Assembly (NCBI RefSeq): GCF_003003795.1
Contig: NZ_PVWK01000015.1
Span: forward strand, 1 to 49,859
Origin: Stenomitos frigidus ULC18
Lineage (GTDB): Bacteria; Cyanobacteriota; Cyanobacteriia; Leptolyngbyales; Leptolyngbyaceae
Direction: 5' to 3'
Length of the DNA stretch: 49,859 nt
The notes under the pieces are model-generated. The model ran no database searches, was not told the DNA's origin, and was given only the letters and a program-made list of their open reading frames with translations. Both the position numbers and the translations under genes were made by a program. Positions 8,416 to 18,320 of the stretch are shown piece after piece (the first letter of the stretch is position 1; the number at the start of each line of letters is the position of its first letter).

Positions 8416-9207
8416 ATGCAATTTCGCAACCTTGCCATTGGCACAGTTTTAGCGATCGCTACCGCCGTAGGCACCCAATCTGCTGCCTTATCCTTTAACT
8501 TCCGAGTACCCACTCATCCAACTTTATCTGAAGTTGCCGCACCGAGGGCAAACATGCCCCAGACAAGCAACGCCACTCGATTCAAAGTTCGCATTGAAAA
8601 CATCTCAATCACGAATAGCTTTACCGCTTCCAACGGGGCAAAGTGGACACTCGACTTCTCTCCTGGGGTCTGGTTGATCTCAAACAACGATGCTCCGCTG
8701 TTTACAGTGGGTCAGAAAGACCGAGGACAGGGCATTGAAGCGATCGCGGAAGATGGCGATCCAACGAATCTGGCAAAAGCGTTACAGAGCCAAAAGGGTG
8801 TGCAATCCAGCGGTATCTTCAACACCGCAGTGGGTGCCGCAAAGGCGGGTGGCATCCGTCCTGGTCAAGTATTTGAGTTTACGGTCACAGCATCCCCAGG
8901 GCAAAAGCTATCGCTTGTCACTATGTTTGGACAATCCAATGATTGGTTCTACGCGCCACAATCAGGAATCGCGCTCTTTGATGCGAGCGGTAAACCCATT
9001 CAGGGTGACGTTACCCCCCAAATGAGTCTCTGGAATGCGGGCACCGAAGTGGATGAAGAACCTGGCATTGGACCCAATCAAGGTCCCCGTCAAAAGGCTC
9101 CCAATACAGGCGTAGATGAAAATGGCATGGTGCAAGCAGTACAGGATCAAGCTGCCTATGCACAGACGAGTCAAGTGATGCGGGTCACCATCACACCAGA
9201 ACGCTAA
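8416..9207 (+). CDS. Secreted spondin-domain protein
   Basis: A 263-aa exported protein with a signal peptide (LAIGTVLAIATAVGTQSAA) and a spondin_N-type domain from about residue 55: RFKVRIENIS near the start, SPGVWLIS, GQGIEAIAEDGDPTNLAKAL, then GRxF-like EFTVTASPGQKLSLVTMFGQSNDWFYAP and a C-terminal DEEPG.GPNQ block. Those are the hallmarks of bacterial spondin_N proteins, whose role is unclear but presumed extracellular or adhesive. An ATG at 8410 overlaps the AGGAG ribosome site, so the ATG at 8416, six bases behind it, is the likely start. The gap of about 180 nt before it and the palindromic element after it suggest separate transcription control from the VOC gene. Confidence 0.83.
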   Translation: MQFRNLAIGTVLAIATAVGTQSAALSFNFRVPTHPTLSEVAAPRANMPQTSNATRFKVRIENISITNSFTASNGAKWTLDFSPGVWLISNNDAPLFTVGQKDRGQGIEAIAEDGDPTNLAKALQSQKGVQSSGIFNTAVGAAKAGGIRPGQVFEFTVTASPGQKLSLVTMFGQSNDWFYAPQSGIALFDASGKPIQGDVTPQMSLWNAGTEVDEEPGIGPNQGPRQKAPNTGVDENGMVQAVQDQAAYAQTSQVMRVTITPER

Positions 9208-9214
9208 GGAATGA

Positions 9215-9298
9215 GAATTAAATAAGATACGGATTTGTCGTAGGGGCGCACGGTTGTGCGCCCTCCGGCGAATCTAATTTGTGGAAGTTATTTAATTC
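9215..9298. repeat. 84-bp palindromic MITE-like element
   Basis: Perfect 11-bp terminal inverted repeats, GAATTAAATAA at 9215-9225 and its reverse complement at 9288-9298, enclose a perfect 8-bp stem GGGCGCAC/GTGCGCCC (9244-9251 and 9256-9263) with a GGTT loop. Sequence between arm and core is also partly self-complementary, so the whole element can fold as one long hairpin. Short palindromes with a GGGGCGCAC-type core are common interspersed repeats in cyanobacterial genomes. No T-run follows, so it is not a classical terminator. A further copy of TATTTAATTC lies at 9391-9400. Confidence 0.6.
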
Positions 9299-9329
9299 GT
9301 GATCCTAAGCAATGCAGATTGATGAAGCT

Positions 9330-9364
9330 GGGCATTCTCGTGCGAGTACGACATAAGAATGCCC
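9330..9364. other. Stem-loop in the leader of the haem-binding gene
   Basis: GGGCATTCT (9330-9338) pairs perfectly with AGAATGCCC (9356-9364). Inside the 17-nt loop a further TCGT/ACGA pairing is possible. It lies about 70 nt before the ATG at 9437 and could be a leader RNA structure or part of the neighbouring palindromic repeat. No T-run follows. Confidence 0.45.
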
Positions 9365-9436
9365 ATGCACAGAGTTTGCATTCCCGAAGCTATTTAATTC
9401 AAACCTTTGATCATACCGAAATAGGAGCTATTCATC

Positions 9437-9958
9437 ATGAAAACGCTGATTCATGGCATTGCAGTGGCACTGGCTTTGTCTACATTCGTTCCGACTATTC
9501 ACGCTCAAGTGCTCAATAGTAGAGAAACAGCGATTGTGGCTCAGGCTCAAGTTGTCAATAAGAAGGCGCTGACCTTGGAAGGCGCGAAGACCGTGATTGC
9601 AGCTGCGATCGCGGCTGCCAAACAAAAGCAAGCACCCGGAGGCGCGATCGCCGTTGTTGATGATGGTGGAACCTTAGTTGCGCTAGAACGGCTAGACAAC
9701 ACCTTTGGAGCGGCAGCGAATGTTTCCATCGGCAAAGCCCGTACCGCTGCAATTTTCAAACACCCCACCAAGTTTTTTGAAGATGCCATCAGAAATGGTC
9801 GCACTTCACTGGTTGCGATGGCAGACTTCACACCATTGCAAGGGGGGGTGCTGATTGAAGTGGATGGTCAGATCATTGGCGCGATTGGAGTCAGTGGTAC
9901 TGCCAGTGCTCAACAAGACGAAGACATCGCGATCGCTGGTGCCAATGCCATCAAGTAA
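9437..9958 (+). CDS. Secreted GlcG/HbpS-family haem-binding-like protein (DUF336)
   Basis: A 173-aa protein with a signal peptide (IHGIAVALALSTFVPTIHA) followed by one GlcG/HbpS domain. The family signature is clear: LTLEGAKTVIAAAIAAAK, GGAIAVVDDGGTLVALERLD, KARTAAIF, PLQGGVLIEVDGQIIGAIGVSG and a final DEDIAIAGANAIK. HbpS homologues bind haem or corrinoids and take part in redox sensing; others sit next to glycolate or diol enzymes. AGGAG lies nine bases before the ATG. The lactonase-like gene starts 48 nt downstream, so the two are probably co-expressed, both exported. Confidence 0.88.
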   Translation: MKTLIHGIAVALALSTFVPTIHAQVLNSRETAIVAQAQVVNKKALTLEGAKTVIAAAIAAAKQKQAPGGAIAVVDDGGTLVALERLDNTFGAAANVSIGKARTAAIFKHPTKFFEDAIRNGRTSLVAMADFTPLQGGVLIEVDGQIIGAIGVSGTASAQQDEDIAIAGANAIK

Positions 9959-10006
9959 TCGTTGATCATGGGTCGCAATACATTTTTTGATTACTGGAGA
10001 TTGATT

Positions 10007-11632
10007 ATGAAACATCGAATTCCATTTCTCTTGCTTTCCATTATGACGGCATTGGTAGTTCAATCTGCTAGAACTGTTGCCCAAGTCACGGCTGATGTCC
10101 CGGCGGGAAATCCGGTCGCTGTGATTAATTTAGCAACATCCGCAGGCACGCAATTGATCAAAGGTCAGTGGCGTTATAGCGATGCCAACATCGTCCCGGC
10201 TGATTTCCGAGGTCCCGGTGCAGATCGCAAAGCATCAGGAGCACCGAATAAAACCTACGACATTACGCCTCATGCGGGTGTGATGAATTTTGATGATTCT
10301 CAATGGGAAGCGATCGCTCCTGATACCCTTGATCAGCGCCGCTGCGCTGGAAAACTCTGTTTCAATTGGTATCGCCTTAACCTGACCATTCCACAAAAAG
10401 TTGGCAACTTTGATCCCACAGGCGCTGATATCGTGTTTGAAATTGTGGTCGATGACTATGCCGAGGTCTGGGTCAACGGACAATTACCATTGGTCTTGGG
10501 GCAAACGGGTGGGTCACTAATCAAGGGCTACAATGCACCGAATCGAGTCTTGGTGGCACGTAATGTCAAGCCAGGACAGCAGTTTCAGCTTGCGGTGTTT
10601 GGTGCCAATGGTCCTCTTTCCAATCCACCAAGCAATTTCATCTGGATTCGATCGGCGACTCTAGATTTCTACAAGCCCTCGGTGATTGGCAAACTTCCAG
10701 ACAATGCCAGCCTTAAAATTGATCGACTGGATCCGGCATTGGATGCGATCGTCCCCCCCAACACCAAGCTCGAAAAGCTCGCCACTGGCTTTCAATTCAC
10801 CGAAGGTCCAGTTTGGATAAAGGATGGCGGCTACCTGCTGTTCAGTGATCCAAACGCGAACACGATTTATCGCTGGTTAACCGATGGTCAAGTTTCCGTC
10901 TTTCGCACCAAAAGCGGTTATACAGGGGTAGATATCGGTGAATATAAACAACCTGGCTCTAACGGGCTGACGCTCGACAAAGAGGGTCGGTTAACCATCA
11001 ACGAACATGGCAATCGGCGCATCACCCGCTTGGAAAAGAATGGGGTGCTAACGGTACTTGCCGATCGCTACGAAGGAAAACGTCTCAACAGCCCGAATGA
11101 TCTGGTTTATCGCTCAGATGGTGCCCTGTTCTTTACCGATCCACCGTTTGGCTTACCGAAAGTGTTTGAAGATTCCCGTAAGGAGCTACCTTACAGCGGT
11201 GTGTATTGCCTCAACAATGGCAAGCTCAAACGACTCACCAAAGAGTTGAATGGGCCCAACGGCATTGCCTTCTCACCCGATGAGAAGTATCTGTACGTGG
11301 GTAATTGGGATGAGAAGTTCAAGGTCGTCATGCGGTACGAGGTTAATCCCGATTGCAGTGTGTCCAACGGCAAGGTGTTCTATGACATGACGAAAGCGCC
11401 AGGGGAGGACGCGATCGATGGCATTAAAGTCGATCAGCAAGGCAACCTCTATGTTTCTGGACCTGGCGGCTTGTGGATTTTATCACCCCAAGGAAAGCAT
11501 CTGGGCACGATCGTCGGTTCCGAACATCCTCACAACCTTACCTGGGGTGATGCCGATGGCAAAACGCTGTATTTAGCAGCCCAAACCAGCATCTACCGGA
11601 TTCGGTTAAATATTCCCGGCATTCATCCCTAG
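10007..11632 (+). CDS. Exported SMP-30/gluconolactonase-like beta-propeller protein
   Basis: About 541 aa. Signal peptide at residues 1-26 (FLLLSIMTALVVQS). Residues ~30-225 form a jelly-roll-like region with WYRLNLTIP and YAEVWVNGQLP, resembling galactose-binding/sugar-binding domains. Residues ~240-540 form an SMP-30/gluconolactonase propeller with FTEGPVWIKDGGYLLFSD, LNSPNDLVYRSDGALFFTDP, GPNGIAFSPDEKYLYVGN and AIDGIKVDQQGNLYVSGPGG; Glu, Asn and Asp in these are the usual divalent-metal ligands. Such enzymes open sugar lactones. TTG/ATG codons upstream (9962, 9968) are in frame, but GGAGA lies six bases before 10007 and only this start gives a clean signal peptide. Together with the sugar dehydrogenase at 292 it suggests a lactone-forming and lactone-opening pathway, which is an inference. 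Confidence 0.85.
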   Translation: MKHRIPFLLLSIMTALVVQSARTVAQVTADVPAGNPVAVINLATSAGTQLIKGQWRYSDANIVPADFRGPGADRKASGAPNKTYDITPHAGVMNFDDSQWEAIAPDTLDQRRCAGKLCFNWYRLNLTIPQKVGNFDPTGADIVFEIVVDDYAEVWVNGQLPLVLGQTGGSLIKGYNAPNRVLVARNVKPGQQFQLAVFGANGPLSNPPSNFIWIRSATLDFYKPSVIGKLPDNASLKIDRLDPALDAIVPPNTKLEKLATGFQFTEGPVWIKDGGYLLFSDPNANTIYRWLTDGQVSVFRTKSGYTGVDIGEYKQPGSNGLTLDKEGRLTINEHGNRRITRLEKNGVLTVLADRYEGKRLNSPNDLVYRSDGALFFTDPPFGLPKVFEDSRKELPYSGVYCLNNGKLKRLTKELNGPNGIAFSPDEKYLYVGNWDEKFKVVMRYEVNPDCSVSNGKVFYDMTKAPGEDAIDGIKVDQQGNLYVSGPGGLWILSPQGKHLGTIVGSEHPHNLTWGDADGKTLYLAAQTSIYRIRLNIPGIHP

Positions 11633-11690
11633 AATGTCTTTAGAACAAATGTGAAGAGTGCTTGCTTTTCAGCAATCAATCAACAATATT

Positions 11691-11722
11691 GAGCTTGTCT
11701 AAGCTATAGAGCTTATCTGAGC
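11691..11722. promoter_or_regulatory. Tandem 14-bp repeat upstream of the giant kinase
   Basis: GAGCTTGTCTAAGC (11691-11704) and GAGCTTATCTGAGC (11709-11722) are separated by TATA. The first copy contains the inverted pair GCTT/AAGC. They end 11 nt before the ATG at 11734, where a ribosome site would be expected and none is obvious. Possible operator or leader structure; function not shown. Confidence 0.4.
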
Positions 11723-11733
11723 CGGACTAAGCA

Positions 11734-14700
11734 ATGGTTACGATCCCGGGCTATCAAGTTGTTGAGCAGTTGTATGAAAGTCCCCGATCGTTCATCTACC
11801 GGGGGGTGCGCGAATCCGATCGCCTCCCGGTGATCTTGAAGACACTGAAGCAAGAGTATCCCTCTCCAGAGGCGATCGCGCGCTTGCGGTTGGAATACAC
11901 TATTACCCACAGCCTGGATCTGGCAGGGGTGGTTAAAGCCTATAGCTTGGAGTCTTACGCTCGTGGACTGGCGATCGTTTTGGAGGACTTTGGGGGTGTC
12001 GCTCTGAGTCACTTGCTACAGCAGCGATCGTTTACCCTGGTCGAGGTTCTCAACCTGGCGATTCAAACCACCCAAATCCTGGGTGACATCCACCCGAAAA
12101 ACATCATCCACAAGGACATCAACCCATCTAACATTGCTTTCAATCTAACGACAGGACAGGTCAAAATCATTGATTTTGGCATTGCCGCTATCTTGTCGCG
12201 AGAAAACCCGACTTTGAGTAACCCTAAGGTGATCGAGGGCACCCTCGCCTATTATGTCTCCAGAGCAAACGGGTCGCATGAACCGGGTGATGGATTACCG
12301 CACGGATTTCTATTCCCTGGGAGCCATGCTGTATCAGTTGTTATGCGATCGCCTACCCTTTGTCACCAACGATGCCTTGGAAATGGTGCATTGTCACATT
12401 GCTAAACAGCCAATGCCACCCAAGACAATCAACCCCGCAATCCCGGTAGTGGTCTCTGACCTGGTGATGAGGCTCCTGGCAAAAGTTGCCGAAGATCGGT
12501 ATCAGAGTGCCTGGGGCATTCAGGCAGATTTGCAACGTTGCTTGCAGCAGTTGCAAACTCACGGCAAGGTTGCTGCCTTTCCCCTGGCTGAGCACGATCG
12601 GTCTGACCGCTTCCAAATTCCCCAAAAGCTATATGGCAGAGAAGCAGACGTAAAGACGTTGTTGACAGCTTATGAGCGGATTGCCAACGGCAGTTGTGAA
12701 CTGATCCTGGTATCTGGTCATGCAGGCATTGGCAAGTCAGCCTTAGTCCAGGAACTTTACCGACCCATGACCCAGCAACGGGGTTATTTGATCGCTGGAA
12801 AATTCGACCCGTTTCACCGCGACAAACCTTATACCTCCCTGATTGCAGCTTTTCGTGACCTGATTCGTCAACTCCTGTCTGAAACGGCAGAGGAGATTAC
12901 CCGCTGGCGAGAGCACCTATTACTGGCTCTGGGAGACAATGGTCAGATCATCATCGACGCAATCCCTGAAGTGCAGCTCATTCTGGGTGAACAGCCTGCT
13001 GTGCCCGATCTGCCTCCAACCGCAGCCGAAAATCGCTTTAATCTTGCCTTACAAAATTTTGTCCGGGTGTTTACTCAACCCGATCATCCCCTAGTCATTT
13101 TTCTGGATGATGTACAGTGGGCTGATCTCGCCTCTCTCAAGTTGATTCAGCGCTTGATTACCGCTCCAGATCGTCAATACCTGATGGTGATTGGTGCCTA
13201 TCGAGACAATGAAGTCACGGCAAGCCATCCCCTCATGACAACGCTGAATCAAGTCCAACAGGCAGGAGTTTCAAGCCATGCCATTACCCTTTCAGCATTG
13301 CAGATTGCCCATGTGAATCAACTGATTGCTGATACGGTCAACTGTGAATTAGCGGAGGCATTGCCTCTGGCAGAACTGCTGATGCAAAAGACGGATGGCA
13401 ATCCATTTTTGTCGAATGAGCTACTGAAATCCCTTTACCAGGAAGAGTACCTTAATTTTGATCCACAGCAGGGGCGATGGTTGTGGGATCTGAATGCAAT
13501 TCAGGCTGCCCAGCTAACAGATAATGTGGTGGAGTTGATGGTTGGTAAAATTCAAAAGCTACCATCCCTTGCTCAACAACGCCTGACGTTGGCGGCTTGC
13601 ATTGGCTACCAGTTTGATTTAGGGACTCTAGCGATCGTCAGTGAACAGTCCCTCACGGAAGCGGCGGCTGATCTGTGGGACGCGCTACAAGCTGTTCTGA
13701 TTGTGCCGATCGGGAATGATTACAGGCTCTTCCAGTCGGTCAATCTCATGGAACATGAATCGATCAATGGGCTGAAGCAGCAGACAAGTTTCCATTCCTC
13801 TCCCGCCTATCGCTTTGCCCACGATCGGGTGCGGCAAGCAGCCTATGCGCTCATTTCTGAAGCTCAACGGAAACCAATTCATCTCAAAGTGGGACAATTG
13901 CTGTGGCAAGCCACGCCAGCAGACGGCTTAGAAAGCAACGTTTTTGACATTGTTAACCACCTGAATGTTGGCTTAGATTTAATTCTGGATCAGACCCAGA
14001 AGCATGAATTAGCCGCACTCAATTTACTGACGGGTCAGTCTGCTCAGGCATCCGTCGCCTATGAAACTGCTGCCAACTATTTAACGATTGGTCGTCGCTT
14101 GCTAAGTGCCACCAGTTGGAGTCAGGCTTATGAGTTGACGCTGGCTCTGTATGTGACCTCGACAGAAGTTGCCTACCTGTGCAGCGACTTCGAGCAAATG
14201 GAAGCGCTGGCAGCAGTGGTGTTGCAACAGACCAACGCCCCACTCGATCAGGTGACGATTTACCAAATCCAAATGCGGGCTTGCATCACCCAGGGCCGCA
14301 TGGCGGAGGCGATCGCGATCGCCCTCAAGGCGCTGAGCCTTCTGGACGTTCCTATTCCACCTAATCCTGCGCTGACCGACATTGTGGAACAAGCCACGCA
14401 AACGAAACGGGCCTTGGCAGGAAAGGCGGTTGAAGATCTGCTTCAGCTACCCAAGATGACTGATCCGCTGAAACTGGCTGCCATGAAGACGATCGCTTGC
14501 GTCTGCACACCCACTTACTTCACCGCGCCTCATCTGTGGCAACTGATGGTGTTCCAAAAAATGCAGCTCTCCCTGCAATATGGCAACGCACCGGGTTCAG
14601 CCTTTGGCTATGCCGACTATGGCATGGTGCTTTGTGGCGTTGAAGATAACTTGGATCAAGGCTATCAGTTTGCTCAGCTGGCATCCCATCTCCTGCCCCA

Positions 14701-17074
14701 ACTGAATGCTAAAGAATTTGTTCCCAAAACCTTGCTTCTGGTCAATATCTACCTGCGCCATTGGAAAGAGCATCTTCGGGAAACCCTAGACCCGCTCTTG
14801 GATGCCTATCAGCAGGGCTTAGAAACGGGAGATTTGGAATACGCTACGGCGGCGATCGCCTTTCGGTTTTACCATGCCTATTTAGTGGGCAAGCCGTTGC
14901 CAGAGCTGGACGCGGAAATGGCTACCTATGCAGAGACAATTCGTCAGTTCAACCAACCACGGGCTGTGAATTTAACCAGCATTTACCATCAAGCCATTTT
15001 AAATTTGATGGAGCGATCCGCGCATCCCTGTGCTTTAGTCGGTACCAGCTATAACGAAATTGAACAGTTGCCCCAGCATCTTGCCAGAAACGATCGAAGT
15101 ACGCTGTTTCATCTGTATCTCAACAAGCTGATGCTGCATTACTGGTTTCAGGATTATACCCAGGCGACTCAAGCTGCCGCCACTGCAACCCAACTTTTAA
15201 GCGATGGGGCGATGGGTCTGCTGGTGGTTCCCATTGCTTACTTTTATGATGCCCTGGCGCATCTTGCCATTTTTGCAGATGGCTCCCCAGATGAACAACA
15301 GCAAATCCTGGACAAGGTTGCCAGTAATCAGCAGAAAATGCAGCATTGGGCAGACCATGCGCCGATGAACTATCAGCACAAGTTTGAACTCGTAGAAGCT
15401 GAACGCTACCGCATTCTGGGAAACCCCCTGGCAGCGATGGAAGCCTACGATCGTGCTATTGACCTGGCTACTCAGCATCACTATCGCCAGGAAGCAGCCC
15501 TGGCGAACGAATTAGCGGCTAAGTTCTACTTAGACAGAGGACAAAGCAAAGTCGCCCCAGTTTACTTACTAGAGGCTCACTATACCTATCAGCAATGGGG
15601 AGCTGTTGCTAAGGTCAAGGATTTAGAGCAACGCTATCCCCAGCTTTTGAGCGATCGTCCCACACGCAGCCAATCCAGTACCCTCAGTCAGGTTCGAGCT
15701 ACTTCGCCAGACACCTCCAGCAGCACCGAATCTGCCGTTCTGGATCTGGACACGCTTATGAAAGCGGCTCAAACGCTTGCAAGTGAAATTGTGCTGGATC
15801 AATTGCTGGCCAATTTGATGAAGATTTTGCTGGAAAATGCTGGTGCTGAGCGGGGCTACTTAATTTTAGAAACCCAGGGCAAACTGCTGATTGAGGCCGA
15901 GCGCGTGATCCATCATGCGGCTACGGCAGATACGCCTCAAGAACAGGTGGCGGTCTTACAATCCCTTCCACTTGAAGATGCCATCACCTCACATCGTCCT
16001 CTTGCCATCAAAATTATCCATTATGTGGTTCGTACCCATGAAAGCGTCGTCCTCAACCATGCGACTCAGGACGGTACGTTCACCCAGGATCCCTATATCA
16101 TCCAGTATCAGCCCAAGTCTATCCTCTGCACTCCGTTGATGCATCAGGGCAAACTCTCCGGTATTCTCTATGTGGAAAACAATCTCACGATCGATGCCTT
16201 TACGCCTGAGCGTCTGGAGGTCTTACAACTCCTTTCAGTCCAGGCGGCGATCGCGCTTGAAAATGCTCGCTTGTACCACCAGTTAGAACAGCGGGTACAG
16301 GAACGAACGGCAGAACTCTTCCGAGCCAATCAGCAACTCCAGGAAAATGAGCAGCAAATCTTGCAAGCTCTGGAAAAAGAGCGGGAACTCAATTTGCTCA
16401 AGTCGAAATTTGTTTCCATGGTGTCCCACGAATTCCGCAATCCCATGACGACCATTGGCGGTTGTGCCAAGGCGCTGCAAAATCCCAATCGTCATCTGCA
16501 AGAAGCCCAGAAAGAGACTTACTTTAAACTGATTCAAGACTCGATCACTGATATGCTGCGACTGCTGGATGAAGTTCTGGTACTGGGTAGAACCGAAGCC
16601 GGAGGGCTGCAATACAACCCGAAACCTATGAACCTGAAACAGTTCTGCCAGGGACTGACCGAAACTCTACAGGTAAATCTCAGCGAACAGCAGACTCTGA
16701 CCCTCACCTATCAGGGAGAAGACAACCAGGTCACGATGGACAGTACCTTGATGCAGCATATCCTGAGCAATCTACTCTCCAATGCTATCAAGTATTCTCC
16801 CCAGGGTGGGCAGATTCGCTTTGATGTAACCTGTGAGAGAACGATGGCAACCTTTCAAATTCAGGATCAGGGCATTGGTATTCCGTCTAAAGACCAGGAA
16901 CGATTGTTTGAAACCTTCCACCGGTCCAGCAATGTTGGCGAAATTCAGGGAACAGGGTTAGGACTCGCGATCGTCAAACGATGCGTTGATTTGCACCAGG
17001 GACAAATTCATCTAGCCAGTGAAATGAACGTTGGCACAACTGTGACAGTGATGTTGCCAGTCGCTTCCGATTGA
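11734..17074 (+). pseudogene. HstK-like Ser/Thr kinase-AAA ATPase-GAF-histidine kinase, split by a one-base insertion
   Basis: The intact product would be about 1780 aa. The first frame (11734-12405) encodes the kinase N-lobe and catalytic loop: VILKTLK lysine, HKDINPSN with the catalytic Asp, and IIDFGIA. At 12252-12253 an extra T breaks the frame, and MSPEQTGRMNR resumes in the next frame at 12254 and runs to 17074. That part has the kinase C-lobe, a predictor-ATPase module with Walker A GHAGIGKS and Walker B PLVIFLDDVQWAD, about 700 residues of helical repeats, a GAF domain (from about 15770), a coiled coil, and a HisKA/HATPase pair with SHEFRNP (His at 16427), NLLSNAIKYS and GTGLGLAIVKR. 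This is the architecture of cyanobacterial HstK-type dual kinases. A ribosome could in principle start at 12254, giving an AAA-GAF-kinase protein lacking the Ser/Thr catalytic half. It may be a true null, a programmed event or a read error. Confidence 0.85.
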
Positions 17075-17161
17075 CAAGAGTCATGCTTTCAAGCGGTTGC
17101 ATTGCCCAAGCCTGGACAGTTGCAGAAGTATTGCGCGCCTGATTTGCAACCAAGAAAGTTT

Positions 17162-17191
17162 AGGAGTGGAAATAGTCTAGCTTCCACTCCT
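17162..17191 (+). terminator. Stem-loop terminator after the kinase gene
   Basis: AGGAGTGGAA (17162-17171) pairs perfectly with TTCCACTCCT (17182-17191) around a 10-nt loop, and is followed by a pyrimidine-rich TTCTGCTCTTTCT rather than a pure T-run. It lies about 90 nt after the kinase stop and before the glycosidase fragment, which suits a transcription terminator. Confidence 0.55.
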
Positions 17192-17360
17192 TTCTGCTCT
17201 TTCTATGCCCGCTGCGGCATTTCACTCACAATTGCACCGTTGCATTGCCGTTCATCAAATTCTAAGCTTGCCCTCAGTCTTTCTACTGATTTATGAGTCG
17301 ATACTTCAGTTAGCAAATGACTCTGCTAACCGAATCCCTGAGCATGGAGTACTCCCCGCT

Positions 17361-18320
17361 ATGGCAACTACAACCGCAGAAGAGCAACGATTAGAAGCAG
17401 CGGTCGCCCACACCGCCCACTGGCGCAGATGGGGACCCTACGTGAGCGATCGCCAGTGGGGAACGGTACGCGAAGACTATAGCCCTTATGGTTCCGCCTG
17501 GGACTACTTCACGCATGAACAGGCACGTTCGCGGGCGTACCGCTGGGGTGAAGATGGCTTATTGGGTATTTCCGATAACCATCAACGACTCTGTTTTGCG
17601 ATCGCCCTTTGGAATGGGGAAGATCCCATCTTGAAAGAACGCCTGTTTGGGCTGACAGGCAATGAAGGCAATCATGGAGAGGATGTTAAAGAATACTATT
17701 TTTATCTAGACAATACTCCAACACATTCCTATATGAAAGCGCTTTATAAGTACCCACATAAAGCCTTTCCCTATGAGCAACTGGTAGCAGAAAATCGTCG
17801 CCGCGATCGTCATCAACCAGAGTTTGAATTGCTTGATACTGGAGTGCTTGATGAAAATCGCTATTTCGATGTGTTTGTGGAATATGCCAAGCGATCGGCT
17901 GAGGACATGCTGATCCAAATTACCGTCATCAATCGCGGGTCAGAAGCAAAAACGCTGCATTTGCTACCAACCCTCTGGTTCCGCAATACCTGGTCGTGGA
18001 ATAGTGAACTAGAGAAGCCAACCTTACAAGCACTTCATTCTGATGATGATGGCACGCTGATTGAAGCCTTTCATCCTACGTTAGGGAAACGATGGTTTTA
18101 TGCTCAAGGGAACGCAGACGTTCTCTTTACAGAAAATGAGACCAATCATGAGCGCCTCTTTGGACTGCCAAATGCTTCTCCCTATGTGAAAGATGGCATT
18201 AATGATTACGTTGTCAAGGGTTGTAAGGGGGCAGTGAACCCCAACCAAATCGGTACAAAGGCTGCTGCACATTACATCTTCACACTTTCCCCTGGAGAGA
18301 CAAGGGCGTGGTTCAAATGA
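17361..18320 (+). pseudogene. N-terminal fragment of an MGH1-type glucosidase, truncated by an IS
   Basis: 319 aa remain. Seen: [64 protein letters not shown] and [13 protein letters not shown]. These are the N-terminal blocks of a large bacterial glucosidase family related to GH63, whose full members are around 850-900 aa with the catalytic barrel further on. The reading frame runs into the inverted repeat of the IS at 18304 and stops at 18320, so the catalytic half is missing. The ATG at 17361 follows GGAG at 11 nt; an upstream open frame begins at 17205 but lacks family similarity. The missing 3' part is not found beyond the IS, so sequence was lost. Confidence 0.75.
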
